A stretch of 53,169 bases of DNA from an uncultured Prevotellaceae bacterium (GTDB lineage Bacteria > Bacteroidota > Bacteroidia > Bacteroidales > Muribaculaceae), in the NCBI GenBank assembly GCA_900318255.1, contig ONJX01000032.1, positions 1-53,169 on the forward strand, written 5' to 3'. Positions 1-9,274 of the stretch are shown here, piece after piece. The translations under genes were made by a program, and so were the position numbers. How positions within the stretch are numbered: the first letter of the stretch is position 1; each line of letters opens with the position of its first letter. The notes under the pieces were generated by a model, which saw only the letters and a list, made by a program, of their open reading frames with translations, searched no databases and was not told the origin of the DNA.

Positions 1-120
1 CGTGGAGGCGGCGGGCGCGGGCGCGGGAGCGGGAGCGGGTGGAGGCGGGAGGCGGCGGGCGCGGGGCGCGGCGGGAGCGGGAGCGGGTGAAGGCGAGCGA
101 GGGCGCGGCGGGAGCGGGCG
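1..120. repeat. G-rich purine repeat at left window edge
   Basis: Almost pure G/C/A sequence made of overlapping GCGGGAGCGGGAGCGGGTG-like units. One copy starts near base 23 and another near base 71, a 48-base offset. The dense G runs could form G-quadruplexes. The open frame across it is low complexity and is not treated as a gene. Its position at the very edge suggests that assembly stopped in this repeat. Confidence 0.75.
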
Positions 121-130
121 GCTGTCGTGT

Positions 131-167
131 TGCGTAGTGCGCGGCTTTGCCGCGTTCAGATTACGCA
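131..167. repeat. Large GC-rich hairpin
   Basis: An inner perfect stem CGCGGC/GCCGCG with a TTT loop (140-154) is nested inside an outer stem TGCGTA/TACGCA (131-136 with 162-167). It could be a terminator of an off-window gene or a REP-like palindrome. There is no T tract directly after it. Confidence 0.6.
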
Positions 168-193
168 CCGCATCAAAAAGTCACCAAAACCTG

Positions 194-224
194 TTGAATA
201 TTTAAAAGAAAAATATTAACTTTG
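194..224 (+). promoter_or_regulatory. Bacteroidetes-type promoter
   Basis: TTG at 194-196, then 20 bases, then TAACTTTG at 217-224. This matches the primary sigma consensus of Bacteroidetes (-33 TTG, -7 TAnnTTTG). Transcription would start near 231, leaving a leader of about 60 bases before the ATG at 293. Confidence 0.75.
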
Positions 225-292
225 CACCAATTTATATTATCATGTGAAACCAACGTTTCTTTCATTCTAAACTCTTTAATAAATAGTTGTTT

Positions 293-3200
293 ATGAAAAA
301 AGTTCTAACAATTCTAATGATGGCCCTCCTTGCCACCGGCGTGGGATGGGCAGCCGACACATGGCAAGAGACCGCTGCAAGCGACCTCTCCACTGGCGAC
401 ATTGTGGTGATTGTCGATAAGACATCAGGAATGGCAATGTCGAATGACAAAGGCACAAGTTATGCACCAGTAGCAACTGAGGTTAGCTTTATTTCTAACC
501 AAACGCAAATCAGTGCCCCCCTGGAGAAAATCCAATGGGAAGTGACTGTGACCAATGGCACCTACAAGTTTAAAGTGCCAGGAACCAGTAACTACTTATA
601 TTGCACCAACACCAACAATGGTGTGAGGGTAGGCACCAACTCTAACAATGCTTTCACCATCTCCAACAATAATAATGGTGTACCTTTCCTGTATAACACA
701 GCCACAAGCCGTTATTTGGGCGTTTACAGCGAACAAGACTGGCGTTGCTACACCTCTATCAACAACAATATTCAAGCGACAGTTCTTGCCTTCTACAAAA
801 AGGTAGGGATCGCATCGGCAGTCGCCACTCCGGTGATTAGCGGCACTACGCCTTTTGAGGGAAGTACTCAGGTGTCGATAAATTGCGAGACAAGTGGTGC
901 ACAGGTTTATTACACTACCGATGGCAGTGACCCCACCACATCGAGTACTCTTTACAGTGAGCCATTCACCATTAATGCAACTACCACTGTCAAGGCAATA
1001 GCAGTTCTTAATGGTGAGACAAGTAATGTCGCAACCAAGACTTTCACTGCAATTCCTGCAATCTCAAGCATAGCAGAGTTTAATGCCCTTACCGAAGGCA
1101 CTAACTTTAAATATACTGCAAGCAATCTTGTGTACATCGTTTCAAATGCCGCTGGCAACAACCACTATGTGCAAGATGGCTCGAAGGGAATGCTCATTTA
1201 CGGAAGCCTTGGGCAGACCTACACTGCCGGTGCTGTGATTCCCGGTGGTTTCACGGGCACAAGAAATGTATACTATACTGCTCCCGAGATGACCAATCCT
1301 GATGGTTTCACCGCCTCATCTCAAAGCACAGAACTGATCCCTGTGGAGATTACCCCCTCACAGGTTAACATGGACAACTTTGGTCGCTACATGATTATCA
1401 AAAACGCAAGTTTCAACACCAGCACCAAGACAATCACCGCTGGTGGCGAGACTATAGGTTATCACACAACATTCAACGATAGCATCCCTACAGATGGAGG
1501 CATTTATGATGTGATAGGCGTGTGTGGTTATTATAAACCGAAGGATGGTGACGCTTATCCTCAGTTCTTGCCCATCAGCTTTACAGAAGCCCAGACCACT
1601 GGTCCCGAATACTACTTGGCGGGCAATTTCAACGGCTGGGGGGACGCTGTGAACAGCGAAGTAAACAAGTTCACTAAGCGTGCCGATGGCAGTTATGCAC
1701 TGAACGATGTGGAGCTTGCCGAGGGCGTTGAGTTTAAAATCATAAAGGTTGATGGTGATGTAACCACATGGTATGGTGGCACTATTACCGACGGAGGTAG
1801 CTACTATGGCGTTAATGGCAATGTACACAACAACTTGCCTTTGGATAATACTGATAATGGCAAGAACTTCAAGCTGGAAGTGGCTGGCACTAATGATTTT
1901 GTTATTAGTAGCGACATGAAGCTGACGGTAAACCGTGATGCAGAGCTCTACATGAAGGGCAGCTACTCTAATGATGACTGGGCTACTAAGACCCCATTAA
2001 CAGCCACCAACGACGGCTGGACTATCACCATGGACATGGCGGCAGATACCGAGTTTGGCTTCGTTGACGAGTGGAACACTTGGCACGGTGGCAATGGTTA
2101 CTGGATTAAGGCCGAGCACATGGGAACCGAGATTCCTATCGTTGCCAATGGTAACTTTGTTATGAAGGTTGCCAGCAACTTCACACTCAACATCAACAGC
2201 GCATTGACAACGCTTGTTGTTACCGACAACAATGCCGTGGTTGAAGGCGGTTATGTTAAGGTGACTTCGGCCAACGACCTTACCAGCGGCACTTACCTCA
2301 TCGTCTATGAGGACGGCAATTTGGCATTTAATGGCGGTCTTGAGACCCTTGACGCTGTGGGCAACAGCATTGCTGTGACAATCAGCAACAATACAATACC
2401 CTCAAGCGCCGAGGTTGATGCGGCAACGTTCACCTACGATGCCGATGCTGGAACCCTCAAGAGTGCCAGCGGCTATTATATTGGTCAAACAAGCGATGCC
2501 AATGGCTTGGCAAGCAGCGCAACAAATGCTTACTCCAACACCGTTACGATAGATGCTGACGGCAATGCCGACATCGTTTCAAGCGGTGGTGCTTACCTGC
2601 GCTACAACGCAGCAAGCAACCAAACCCGCTTCCGCTACTACAAGAGCTCAAGTTACACTGGCCAGAAGGCCATCCAGCTCTACAAGAAGAGCGGAGAGGT
2701 GGCACCAACATTGCCCACTCCAGTGATTTCGGGCGACTCGCCATTCTTGGGCAGCACTACTGTAACAATCAGTTGTGATGATATCGAAGCTGAAGTTCGC
2801 TACACTCTCGATGGAACCGACCCAACAGCAGAATCTACACTCTATCAGGCATCATTCACCATTAGTGAGACCACCACAGTGAAGGCTAAAGCCTTTAAGG
2901 GCGAAGAGTTCAGTAATGTGGCAAGCAAAGAGTTTAAGAAGACTGTGAGCGTGGCAACAATTGCCGAATATAAAGAGCTTGGAGATAACACCACATTTGT
3001 GTTCACTGGCAATGTCACTGTTACCTACGTTAATGGCAGGAATCTCTACATCAAGGACGAGACTGGTTCGGCATTGATTTATGGTAACGAAGACTTCACT
3101 GGTTTTGAGCAGGGACAAGTGCTGGCAGCTAATTGGACTGCCACCACCACCCGTTACAATGGCTTGCTTGAGGCAAAAAATCCATCAAGCCTTGCTGCTA

Positions 3201-4060
3201 CCGAACAAACTGTTGAAGTCTCACCAGTTGATAAGAACGTGAACGCTATAACCACTGCCAACGATAATGAATATATCATCGTTAAGAATGTAACTATCTC
3301 GGCAGTTGACAACAGGAACTTCACTATCACTGATGCCAATGGCAACACTATCACTGGACGCACATATTTCACCGATGTTGACCATCCAACAGACCTTGAT
3401 TCGAAATATGACATAACTTGTGTCGTTAGTGAATACAATGGTACAGTTCAGCTTTATCCCACCGCTTATACTGTGGCTGTTGAGACTGTGGTGCTCGAGG
3501 GCGTAGCATTTAGTGCCAATAGCCAGTGGGCTACCTACTACAACAGTGCCCGCAACCTGACTCTGCCCGAGGGTGTGACTGCCTATGTGGTGACTGGTGT
3601 TCAGGGCAACAATGTTGCCATTGAGCCTGTGACTTACATCCCTGCTGGCGTGGGCGTGCTCCTATATAGCGAGGATGCTGCCGAGCAGCTGTCATCAACC
3701 CTCTACACCGGCGAGACTAGCACTCACACTAGCTTGCTCGTGGGTAGCGATGAGGAGCAAAACATCACCGAGGGCTATGTGCTTTACAACAACACCTTCT
3801 ACCGTAGCGAGGAAGGTACTCTGGCAGCCCACCGCTGCTACCTGCCCATGACTCAGGTTGCTGGTGCTCCACGCATGCTCAAGATTGGCGCAAGCGATGT
3901 GCCCACCGCTATCGAGAGCATCATCGCTCAAGGCAACGTGGCTGGCATCAAGTATGTCAACCTCAGTGGCATGACTAGCGACGAGCCCTGGCGCGGCGTG
4001 AACATCGCAGTGATTACCCTCACCGATGGCACCACCCGCACTGTAAAAGTGATAAAATAA
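293..4060 (+). CDS. Large secreted multidomain surface protein
   Basis: The ATG at 293 is chosen over the in-frame TTG at 287 because it begins a clean signal peptide (MKKVLTILMMALLATGVGWA). The 1255-aa product has two similar halves. Each contains a lectin-like or DUF-type segment ending in a Phe/Leu-Tyr-Lys-Lys motif, a chitobiase C-terminal-like domain (YYTTDGSDPT near residue 205 and RYTLDGTDPT near 845), and an OB-like beta domain. Two carbohydrate-module-like segments lie between them (GNFNGWGD near 445). The C-terminus (GVNIAVITLTDGTTRTVKVIK-like, last 20 residues) resembles short sorting or anchoring domains common on Bacteroidales exported proteins. A role in binding or degrading glycans at the surface is inferred; no catalytic domain is recognised. 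A hairpin terminator follows. Confidence 0.85.
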   Translation: MKKVLTILMMALLATGVGWAADTWQETAASDLSTGDIVVIVDKTSGMAMSNDKGTSYAPVATEVSFISNQTQISAPLEKIQWEVTVTNGTYKFKVPGTSNYLYCTNTNNGVRVGTNSNNAFTISNNNNGVPFLYNTATSRYLGVYSEQDWRCYTSINNNIQATVLAFYKKVGIASAVATPVISGTTPFEGSTQVSINCETSGAQVYYTTDGSDPTTSSTLYSEPFTINATTTVKAIAVLNGETSNVATKTFTAIPAISSIAEFNALTEGTNFKYTASNLVYIVSNAAGNNHYVQDGSKGMLIYGSLGQTYTAGAVIPGGFTGTRNVYYTAPEMTNPDGFTASSQSTELIPVEITPSQVNMDNFGRYMIIKNASFNTSTKTITAGGETIGYHTTFNDSIPTDGGIYDVIGVCGYYKPKDGDAYPQFLPISFTEAQTTGPEYYLAGNFNGWGDAVNSEVNKFTKRADGSYALNDVELAEGVEFKIIKVDGDVTTWYGGTITDGGSYYGVNGNVHNNLPLDNTDNGKNFKLEVAGTNDFVISSDMKLTVNRDAELYMKGSYSNDDWATKTPLTATNDGWTITMDMAADTEFGFVDEWNTWHGGNGYWIKAEHMGTEIPIVANGNFVMKVASNFTLNINSALTTLVVTDNNAVVEGGYVKVTSANDLTSGTYLIVYEDGNLAFNGGLETLDAVGNSIAVTISNNTIPSSAEVDAATFTYDADAGTLKSASGYYIGQTSDANGLASSATNAYSNTVTIDADGNADIVSSGGAYLRYNAASNQTRFRYYKSSSYTGQKAIQLYKKSGEVAPTLPTPVISGDSPFLGSTTVTISCDDIEAEVRYTLDGTDPTAESTLYQASFTISETTTVKAKAFKGEEFSNVASKEFKKTVSVATIAEYKELGDNTTFVFTGNVTVTYVNGRNLYIKDETGSALIYGNEDFTGFEQGQVLAANWTATTTRYNGLLEAKNPSSLAATEQTVEVSPVDKNVNAITTANDNEYIIVKNVTISAVDNRNFTITDANGNTITGRTYFTDVDHPTDLDSKYDITCVVSEYNGTVQLYPTAYTVAVETVVLEGVAFSANSQWATYYNSARNLTLPEGVTAYVVTGVQGNNVAIEPVTYIPAGVGVLLYSEDAAEQLSSTLYTGETSTHTSLLVGSDEEQNITEGYVLYNNTFYRSEEGTLAAHRCYLPMTQVAGAPRMLKIGASDVPTAIESIIAQGNVAGIKYVNLSGMTSDEPWRGVNIAVITLTDGTTRTVKVIK

Positions 4061-4074
4061 CTTTATTAATAAAT

Positions 4075-4104
4075 AGGTGGGCTCTCGACTCACTGAGCCC
4101 ACCT
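4075..4104 (+). terminator. Hairpin terminator after the first large gene
   Basis: A 10-bp perfect stem, AGGTGGGCTC (4075-4084) with GAGCCCACCT (4095-4104), has a 10-base loop and is followed by an A/T-rich stretch. It lies between two co-directional secreted-protein genes, so it may terminate or only attenuate. Confidence 0.6.
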
Positions 4105-4123
4105 TAATAAAACTATCAAAACA

Positions 4124-6313
4124 ATGCAAATAAAGAAAAAATTACTGCTACTGCTTGTGATGCTCACCTGTGGCATCTCGGCAGCGTGGGCTGCCGAGCA
4201 GCATGTAACAGTAGCACCCACCACTGGTGGCACGGTGACTGTTGACAAAGCTACAGCTGCCGCTGGCGAGACGGTGACCATCACAGTAACTCCCGATGCC
4301 GGCTACCAGATTGCCAAGAGCGACATCGTGGCCGAGGCAACAATCGATCCAGGAAATGCACAAGCTCCCGGCTTGAAAGCCGATGGCCCCAATGTGGGCT
4401 ACAAGATTGAGCTGCAAGGCGACGACCCTGCCAGCCTTAAAGAGGCTCGCACCTACACCTTCACGATGCCCGACGCTCCACTCAATGTGCTCATCACAGC
4501 CCACTTCTCGGGGGTGCTTGACTACAACATAACTATTTCACCCGACATCGTGAACGGCACCGTCACGAGCGACAAGGCCAAAGCCAGCTATCAGGAGACC
4601 GTGATACTGACAGTGACTCCCGCCGAGGGCTATGAGCTTGCAACGCTGCAGGCTACCTGGATTGAAGGCGGCACTCAAAACGCTATTGACGCCACTTTTG
4701 CGGGTAATGGCATGTACACCTTCGAGATGCCTGCTCACGATGTGACCGTCATGGCTACTTTCACTAAGAAGCCCTACAACATCACGGTTGACGACGGCAT
4801 TGAGCATGGCTCCGTTGTGGCTCCTGCCACGGCCTACTATGGCGACCAGGTCGCTGTGACAGCGACTCCCGATGTGGGCTACGAGCTCACATCGCTAAAG
4901 GCCACATGGTATGAGTATGGCACGTCTGAAACATCTGTTGACCTCATTGCCACGGGCAATGGCTCATATACCTTCGAGATGCCTGCTTACAACGTGACCA
5001 TCGAAGCCACTTTCACTAAAAAGCCCTACAACATCACTGTTGCCGATGGAATTGAGCATGGCTCCGTTACGGCTCCTGCCACAGCCTGCATGGGCGACCA
5101 GGTGACTCTGACAGTGACCCCCGACCCGGGCTATGAGGTTGCAACACTGCAGGCCACCTCGCTTGTGGGCGGCTCTATCACAGCCATCAATCCCACACCC
5201 CAGGGCAATGGCATCTACACCTTTGAGATGCCGGCGCGCGACGTGACCATCGAGGCCACTTTCACTAAAAAACTCTACAACATCGGGATTGCCGACGGAA
5301 TTGAGCACGGTTCGATTTCGGCTCCTGCCACAGCCCACTATGACGACCCCGTTACTGTGACAGTGACCCCCGACAAGGGTTATGAGCTTGACCATCTCTA
5401 CTACAGCTACGATGCCGGCGGCGGCGTTCATGAGCCTGAGATTACCATTGAGAATGGCCAGTTCAATATGCCAAACTTCGACGTTACCATCCATGCTACC
5501 TTCAAGCTGAAGAAATACAATGTAGAAGTTGAAGAGGCCATCGATGGCGACCACGGCTTTGTGCAGGCAGTTCCCAGCACCTGCTCCATGGGTGAAACCG
5601 TTACTCTCATAACCAGTGCCGATACCGGCTATGCGATTACCACTTTGCAGGCGACTTACGAAGAAGGCACCACCGAGGTTAACCTGCCTCTCACTCCGGC
5701 CGAGAATGACACCTACACCTTTGTGATGCCAGCGGCCGACGTGCATGTGCACTGGATTGTCAGCAAGGTACAGTACACCATCACAGTGAACCCATCGGAG
5801 CATGGCACCGTTACCGCTCCCGCCACTGCCGAGTATGGCCAAGAGGTGACCCTCACTGTTACCCCCGACGCTCACTACATGCTTGAGAGCCTCAGTGTGG
5901 CCTACACCAACGGCAACCCCGTTACCGTGACCGACAACAAGTTCTCCATGCCGGCAGCCAATGTTGTGGTTAACGCAACATTCAAGCCTGTAACTTACAA
6001 CATCACCGTTGCTCCTACCGAGCATGGCACCGTTACCGCTCCCGAGTCAGCAGCCTATGGCTCTGAGGTGACTGTGAGTGTTGCTCCTGAAGAAGCTTAT
6101 GAGCTTGAGACGCTTACTTACACAGTCGATGGTGGCCAGCCGGTTCCTATTGAGAACGGCAAGTTCACTATGCCTGGTGGCAATGTGACTATTACGGCTA
6201 CATTTAAGCCTGCCACTTACACTATCACCGTTGCCCCCACCGAGCATGGCACCGTTAGCGCTCCCGCTACAGCCGCCTATGGCACAGAGGTGAATGTGAC
6301 CGTTAGGCTATGA
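4124..6313 (+). pseudogene. InlB-type repeat surface protein, N-terminal part (frame broken)
   Basis: Starts at ATG 4124 with a signal peptide (MQIKKKLLLLLVMLTCGISA, then AWA). It carries about eight to nine imperfect repeats of roughly 70-75 residues with the pattern YNITV..GIEHGSVTAPATA...VTLTVTP..GYEL......YTFEMPA.DVTI.ATF, typical of divergent InlB B-repeat (Flg_new_2) domains in surface adhesins. The frame ends at TGA 6311-6313 inside a repeat. In the next frame the same repeat continues as GYEIDELYYTYDAGG from 6306. About 11 bases appear to be missing between the conserved VNVTV and GYE parts. The protein therefore looks like the front half of one gene that continues to 8322. An assembly collapse of repeats is an alternative to a true mutation. 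Confidence 0.8.
6206..6304 (+). repeat. 99-bp exact direct repeat, copy 1
   Basis: Identical to 6432-6530, with an offset of 226 bases. It encodes the KPATYTITVAPTEHGTVSAP segment and continues to VNVTV. The offset is not a multiple of three, so the two copies lie in different frames. Confidence 0.9.
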
Positions 6314-6548
6314 AATCGATGAGCTGTACTACACTTACGATGCCGGAGGAAGTGTCACTGACCCGATATTTAGAATTGAGAACGGCAAGTTCGTTATGCC
6401 AGGCACCAATGTGACTATTGTGGCTACATTCAAGCCTGCCACTTACACTATCACCGTTGCCCCCACCGAGCATGGCACCGTTAGCGCTCCCGCTACAGCC
6501 GCCTATGGCACAGAGGTGAATGTGACCGTTGGTAATGCCCGCTTATAA
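6306..6548 (+). pseudogene. Middle fragment of the InlB-repeat protein in a third frame
   Basis: This frame reads GYEIDELYYTYDAGG through FVMPGTNVTIVATFKP and on to VNVTVGNARL, then stops at TAA 6546-6548. It encodes one complete InlB-type repeat that continues neither the upstream nor the downstream frame without a shift. Each junction falls immediately after the bases gtgaccgtt at the end of the 99-bp repeat. It is read here as a remnant linking the two larger fragments. Confidence 0.65.
6432..6530 (+). repeat. 99-bp exact direct repeat, copy 2
   Basis: Second identical copy of 6206-6304. The sequence diverges right after gtgaccgtt, where the frame changes again and the AT-rich OB-fold module begins. 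Confidence 0.9.
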
Positions 6549-8322
6549 CTCAGTAACATGTGCTGAAGTCATAGCTGGAGCTGATGATATGATTTATCGC
6601 GTTAGCGGTAAAATTACACATATTAGTAGCATGGAATATGGAAACCTCTATTTGGCAGATAATACAGGTGAGATTTTCATTTATGGAACTCTCGACAAAG
6701 AAGGAAACACTAACAACTTTGAAAGTTTAGGCTTAAAAGAGGGTGATTATGTAATTGTTGAAGGTCCTAAAACCACATATCAAGGCATTGTTGAACTTAT
6801 TGATGTTACAGTCGTTGGTGTTGAAATAGAAACCAATGTTACAGGAAATGGTTATACATTTACCATGCCCGCCTGCGATGTGGTTGTTAGTGCCACCTTC
6901 AAATCGACCAGTCACACCTACACTGTGGCTGGTGAGCCTGCTGCTCTCTTTGGCTCGGAGACACCTTGGGATGTGAACAACAGCAATGGCGAGATGACCG
7001 CTGGCGACGGCGGCATATACACTTGGACCTCGCAGCCCACCCACCTCGAGGGCGACGTGATGTTCAAGATTGTGACCGACAAGAATTGGAACAATCCTTC
7101 TTATCCAGCCGACAACTACATTATTTCAAACGTCAAACCTGGCACCTACACCGTTACCATCACCCTTAACCCCGCCACTGGCGAGATTAACGTGAATGTG
7201 GTTGGACAGGCCGATGTTTTTGTCATTGGCCAGATAAACGGCAACACCCAGTTCGCTCCCAACGATGGCCTGCAGATGACTACCGAGGACGGCAAGATTT
7301 ACACCGCCCAGGTGACCATTGCCGACATCGAGGCTGGCTATGGCTTCTTTGCCTTCACCCACAAGCTTGGTGCTAATGCCGACGACTGGAACACTGTCAA
7401 CGCTTATCGCTTCATGGCCGAGAGCTATTACGACTTCCTCGTGACTGGTTCTACCATGAACTCCCAGCTGCCCATTGACTACAAGGACAACAGCGCTATG
7501 AAGATTCCTGCCGGTGAATACACTCTCACCGTCGATCTCGAAAACATGCATCTCACAATCAACGGTGGAACACAGCTGAGCTACATCCTGGCAAGCGGTG
7601 TTGAGGGTGTCGATTACACCGTTATCAACGACCTCACCGTGGTTGAGAAGAGCGATGTGACCAAGCAGTACTTCACCAGCGATGGCAATGACAACTGGAT
7701 TACTCTCAACAGCAGCAACTACTACAACGGCCAGGACATCCTCGGTTTCAAGGGCGGACGTGTGAGCGGAGTGTTTGGTGGCAAGAACCTGAACCCATAT
7801 CTCACAATCTCGACAACTCCCACCATAATTGAAGACGCCCAGCCAGTTGAGCCAGCAAGCTACTCTCTTGCCAACCCATTCTCTCCAAAGGTTGACGAGG
7901 TGATCATCGTGAGCAAGGCTTATTACAAGGCTAGCGAGAACACACTGCGCGCTTATGCCCCAGGCGGTGCCCAGGGACAGAGCTGCACCGTTGACAATAG
8001 CCTCTTCAGCTATGACTTTGAGGATGGTAAGCAATATACTGTTAGGGGTGTTATCAACATCAAGGAGCCCTGGGCAACCCCCAGCGGCATCAGCATGATG
8101 GATTATGATTACCCATTCCAGAACTACAAGTTGCTCGTTACCGATGTCACCGAAGAGCCTCCCACAACGGCGATTAACAACATCTACCTTGAGGAAGGCG
8201 TTAAGAGTGTGCGCTTCTACAATGCCGCAGGCGTTGAGAGCAACGTACCATTCCCTGGCGTGAACATCGTGGTCAAGGAAATGAACGACGGCTCTAAGGT
8301 GACTACTAAAGTCATCAAGTAA
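6529..8322 (+). pseudogene. C-terminal part of the broken surface protein
   Basis: A 597-codon open frame with no signal peptide and no promoter, best read as the continuation of the gene starting at 4124. It begins in the tail of an InlB repeat (VMPAYNSVT). An OB-fold domain follows (AEVIAGADD, GNLYLADNTGEIFIYG, LKEGDYVIVEG; about residues 10-105), encoded by noticeably AT-rich DNA. Then come the end of another InlB repeat (NGYTFTMPACDVVVSATF) and SusE/F-like or other beta modules. The C-terminal tail, GVNIVVKEMNDGSKVTTKVIK-like, matches the tail of the protein at 293-4060. If translated separately it could start at ATG 6535 but would lack an export signal. A strong terminator follows. Confidence 0.75.
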
Positions 8323-8348
8323 AAGCCCTTGACTTTTCCTGATTTCTT

Positions 8349-8390
8349 ACTGGCGGCATCCACATTGACTAGGATGCTGCCAGTTTTTTT
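8349..8390 (+). terminator. Rho-independent terminator
   Basis: A 13-bp stem, ACTGGCGGCATCC (8349-8361) with GGATGCTGCCAGT (8372-8384), contains one G-U pair and is followed by a run of seven T. It ends the transcript of the broken surface-protein gene. Confidence 0.9.
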
Positions 8391-8476
8391 AGTAACACGC
8401 CCCCATGAGAGACAGCGAAACACCATTGATTGACAAAATATGAGAGCAATAGTGTCTTTATTCCAAAGATTTTCAG

Positions 8477-8484
8477 TACTTTTG
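8477..8484 (+). promoter_or_regulatory. -7 promoter element TACTTTTG
   Basis: Matches TAnnTTTG and lies 22 bases before the ATG of the SDR gene. No clear -33 TTG is seen at the expected distance. Confidence 0.55.
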
Positions 8485-8505
8485 TAACGACCAAACAACG
8501 GCAAT

Positions 8506-9270
8506 ATGTTGAATTCTTTTTGGAAACATATCATCTATCCGCCCAAATCAATAAGCGAAGCAAAGCTCTCCGAGACCTTTGGCGGCAAGTGGGTGGTAGT
8601 GACTGGAGCCACCTCGGGAATTGGCGAAGCACTGACACTTAAACTGATTGCCGCTAAGTCCAATGTACTGCTCATTGCCCGCAACGAGGAACAGCTACAA
8701 TTGCTGTGCCGCAAAGCTCACGAGAATGGCTGCCAAGCTCGTTACAAAGCCATAGACCTGAGGCAACGACAGGAACTTGACGCATGGTGCGAGACATTGA
8801 GGACCAAGCTGCCAGCAGTGTCTTTCCTCTTTTGCAACGCCGGCAAGTCTATAAAGCGCAGCATCACGTCTTCTCTTGAGCGCATGCACGACTTTGACCG
8901 CACCATGGATCTTAACTACCGCTCGATGGTGGCATTATCGCTGGCCTTGATGCCAGCGCTCAGAAATGCCAGTGGCAAGATCATCTACACCTCCTCGGTG
9001 AGCAGCCGCTATCCGTTTGTGCCTGGCTGGAGCGCCTATCACGCCTCGAAATGCGCCGCCAACGCCTGGTGCCGCACTGCCCGCCATGAGCACAAGAAGC
9101 TGGGAGTGAAAGTGAAGATTGCCTATATGCCACTGGTACACACTCCCATGGCCGATGTAAACGAGGCCTATAAAAACCTGCCAGCCTATTCTGCCCATGA
9201 GGCAGCATGCATCTTGCTCAAGTTGGCGATGAGTGATAAATTCCGTTATAAACCGTGGTGGGCACTCTAG
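8506..9270 (+). CDS. Short-chain dehydrogenase/reductase (SDR)
   Basis: A 254-aa classical SDR. It has the nucleotide-binding motif TGATSGIG at residues 33-40, NAG at 111-113, a serine cluster (YTSSVSS, 161-167) and the catalytic Tyr178-x3-Lys182 (YHASK). A roughly 25-residue extension (MLNSFWKHIIYPP...) precedes the Rossmann fold and may help it sit at a membrane. The reaction is NAD(P)-dependent oxidation or reduction of a hydroxyl or keto group; the substrate is unknown. The next gene, an acyl ligase, starts four bases after the stop, so the two are almost certainly co-transcribed. That pairing suggests work on an acyl or long-chain substrate. Confidence 0.85.
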   Translation: MLNSFWKHIIYPPKSISEAKLSETFGGKWVVVTGATSGIGEALTLKLIAAKSNVLLIARNEEQLQLLCRKAHENGCQARYKAIDLRQRQELDAWCETLRTKLPAVSFLFCNAGKSIKRSITSSLERMHDFDRTMDLNYRSMVALSLALMPALRNASGKIIYTSSVSSRYPFVPGWSAYHASKCAANAWCRTARHEHKKLGVKVKIAYMPLVHTPMADVNEAYKNLPAYSAHEAACILLKLAMSDKFRYKPWWAL

Positions 9271-9274
9271 AGCG

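Noticed and set aside
2..205. Open frame at left edge (Gly/Ala/Arg-rich)
   Set aside because: It comes from the low-complexity G-rich repeat; no start context or homologous pattern.
4964..6025. 353-codon open frame on the minus strand
   Set aside because: It lies wholly opposite the InlB-type repeats; its length follows from the repetitive codon pattern of the real strand, and the product is His/Gly/Val-rich without domain features.
6290..6313. Programmed ribosomal frameshift in the adhesin gene
   Set aside because: No slippery heptamer or following pseudoknot is seen, and about 11 bases of a conserved repeat seem to be missing, which fits deletion or misassembly better.
7126..8034. 302-codon open frame on the minus strand
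   Set aside because: Antisense to the C-terminal part of the surface protein, which has clear domains and a terminator in the right direction.
9233..9274. Longer start for the acyl ligase
   Set aside because: It would overlap the SDR gene and adds residues unlike the family; ATG 9275 fits the four-base gap.
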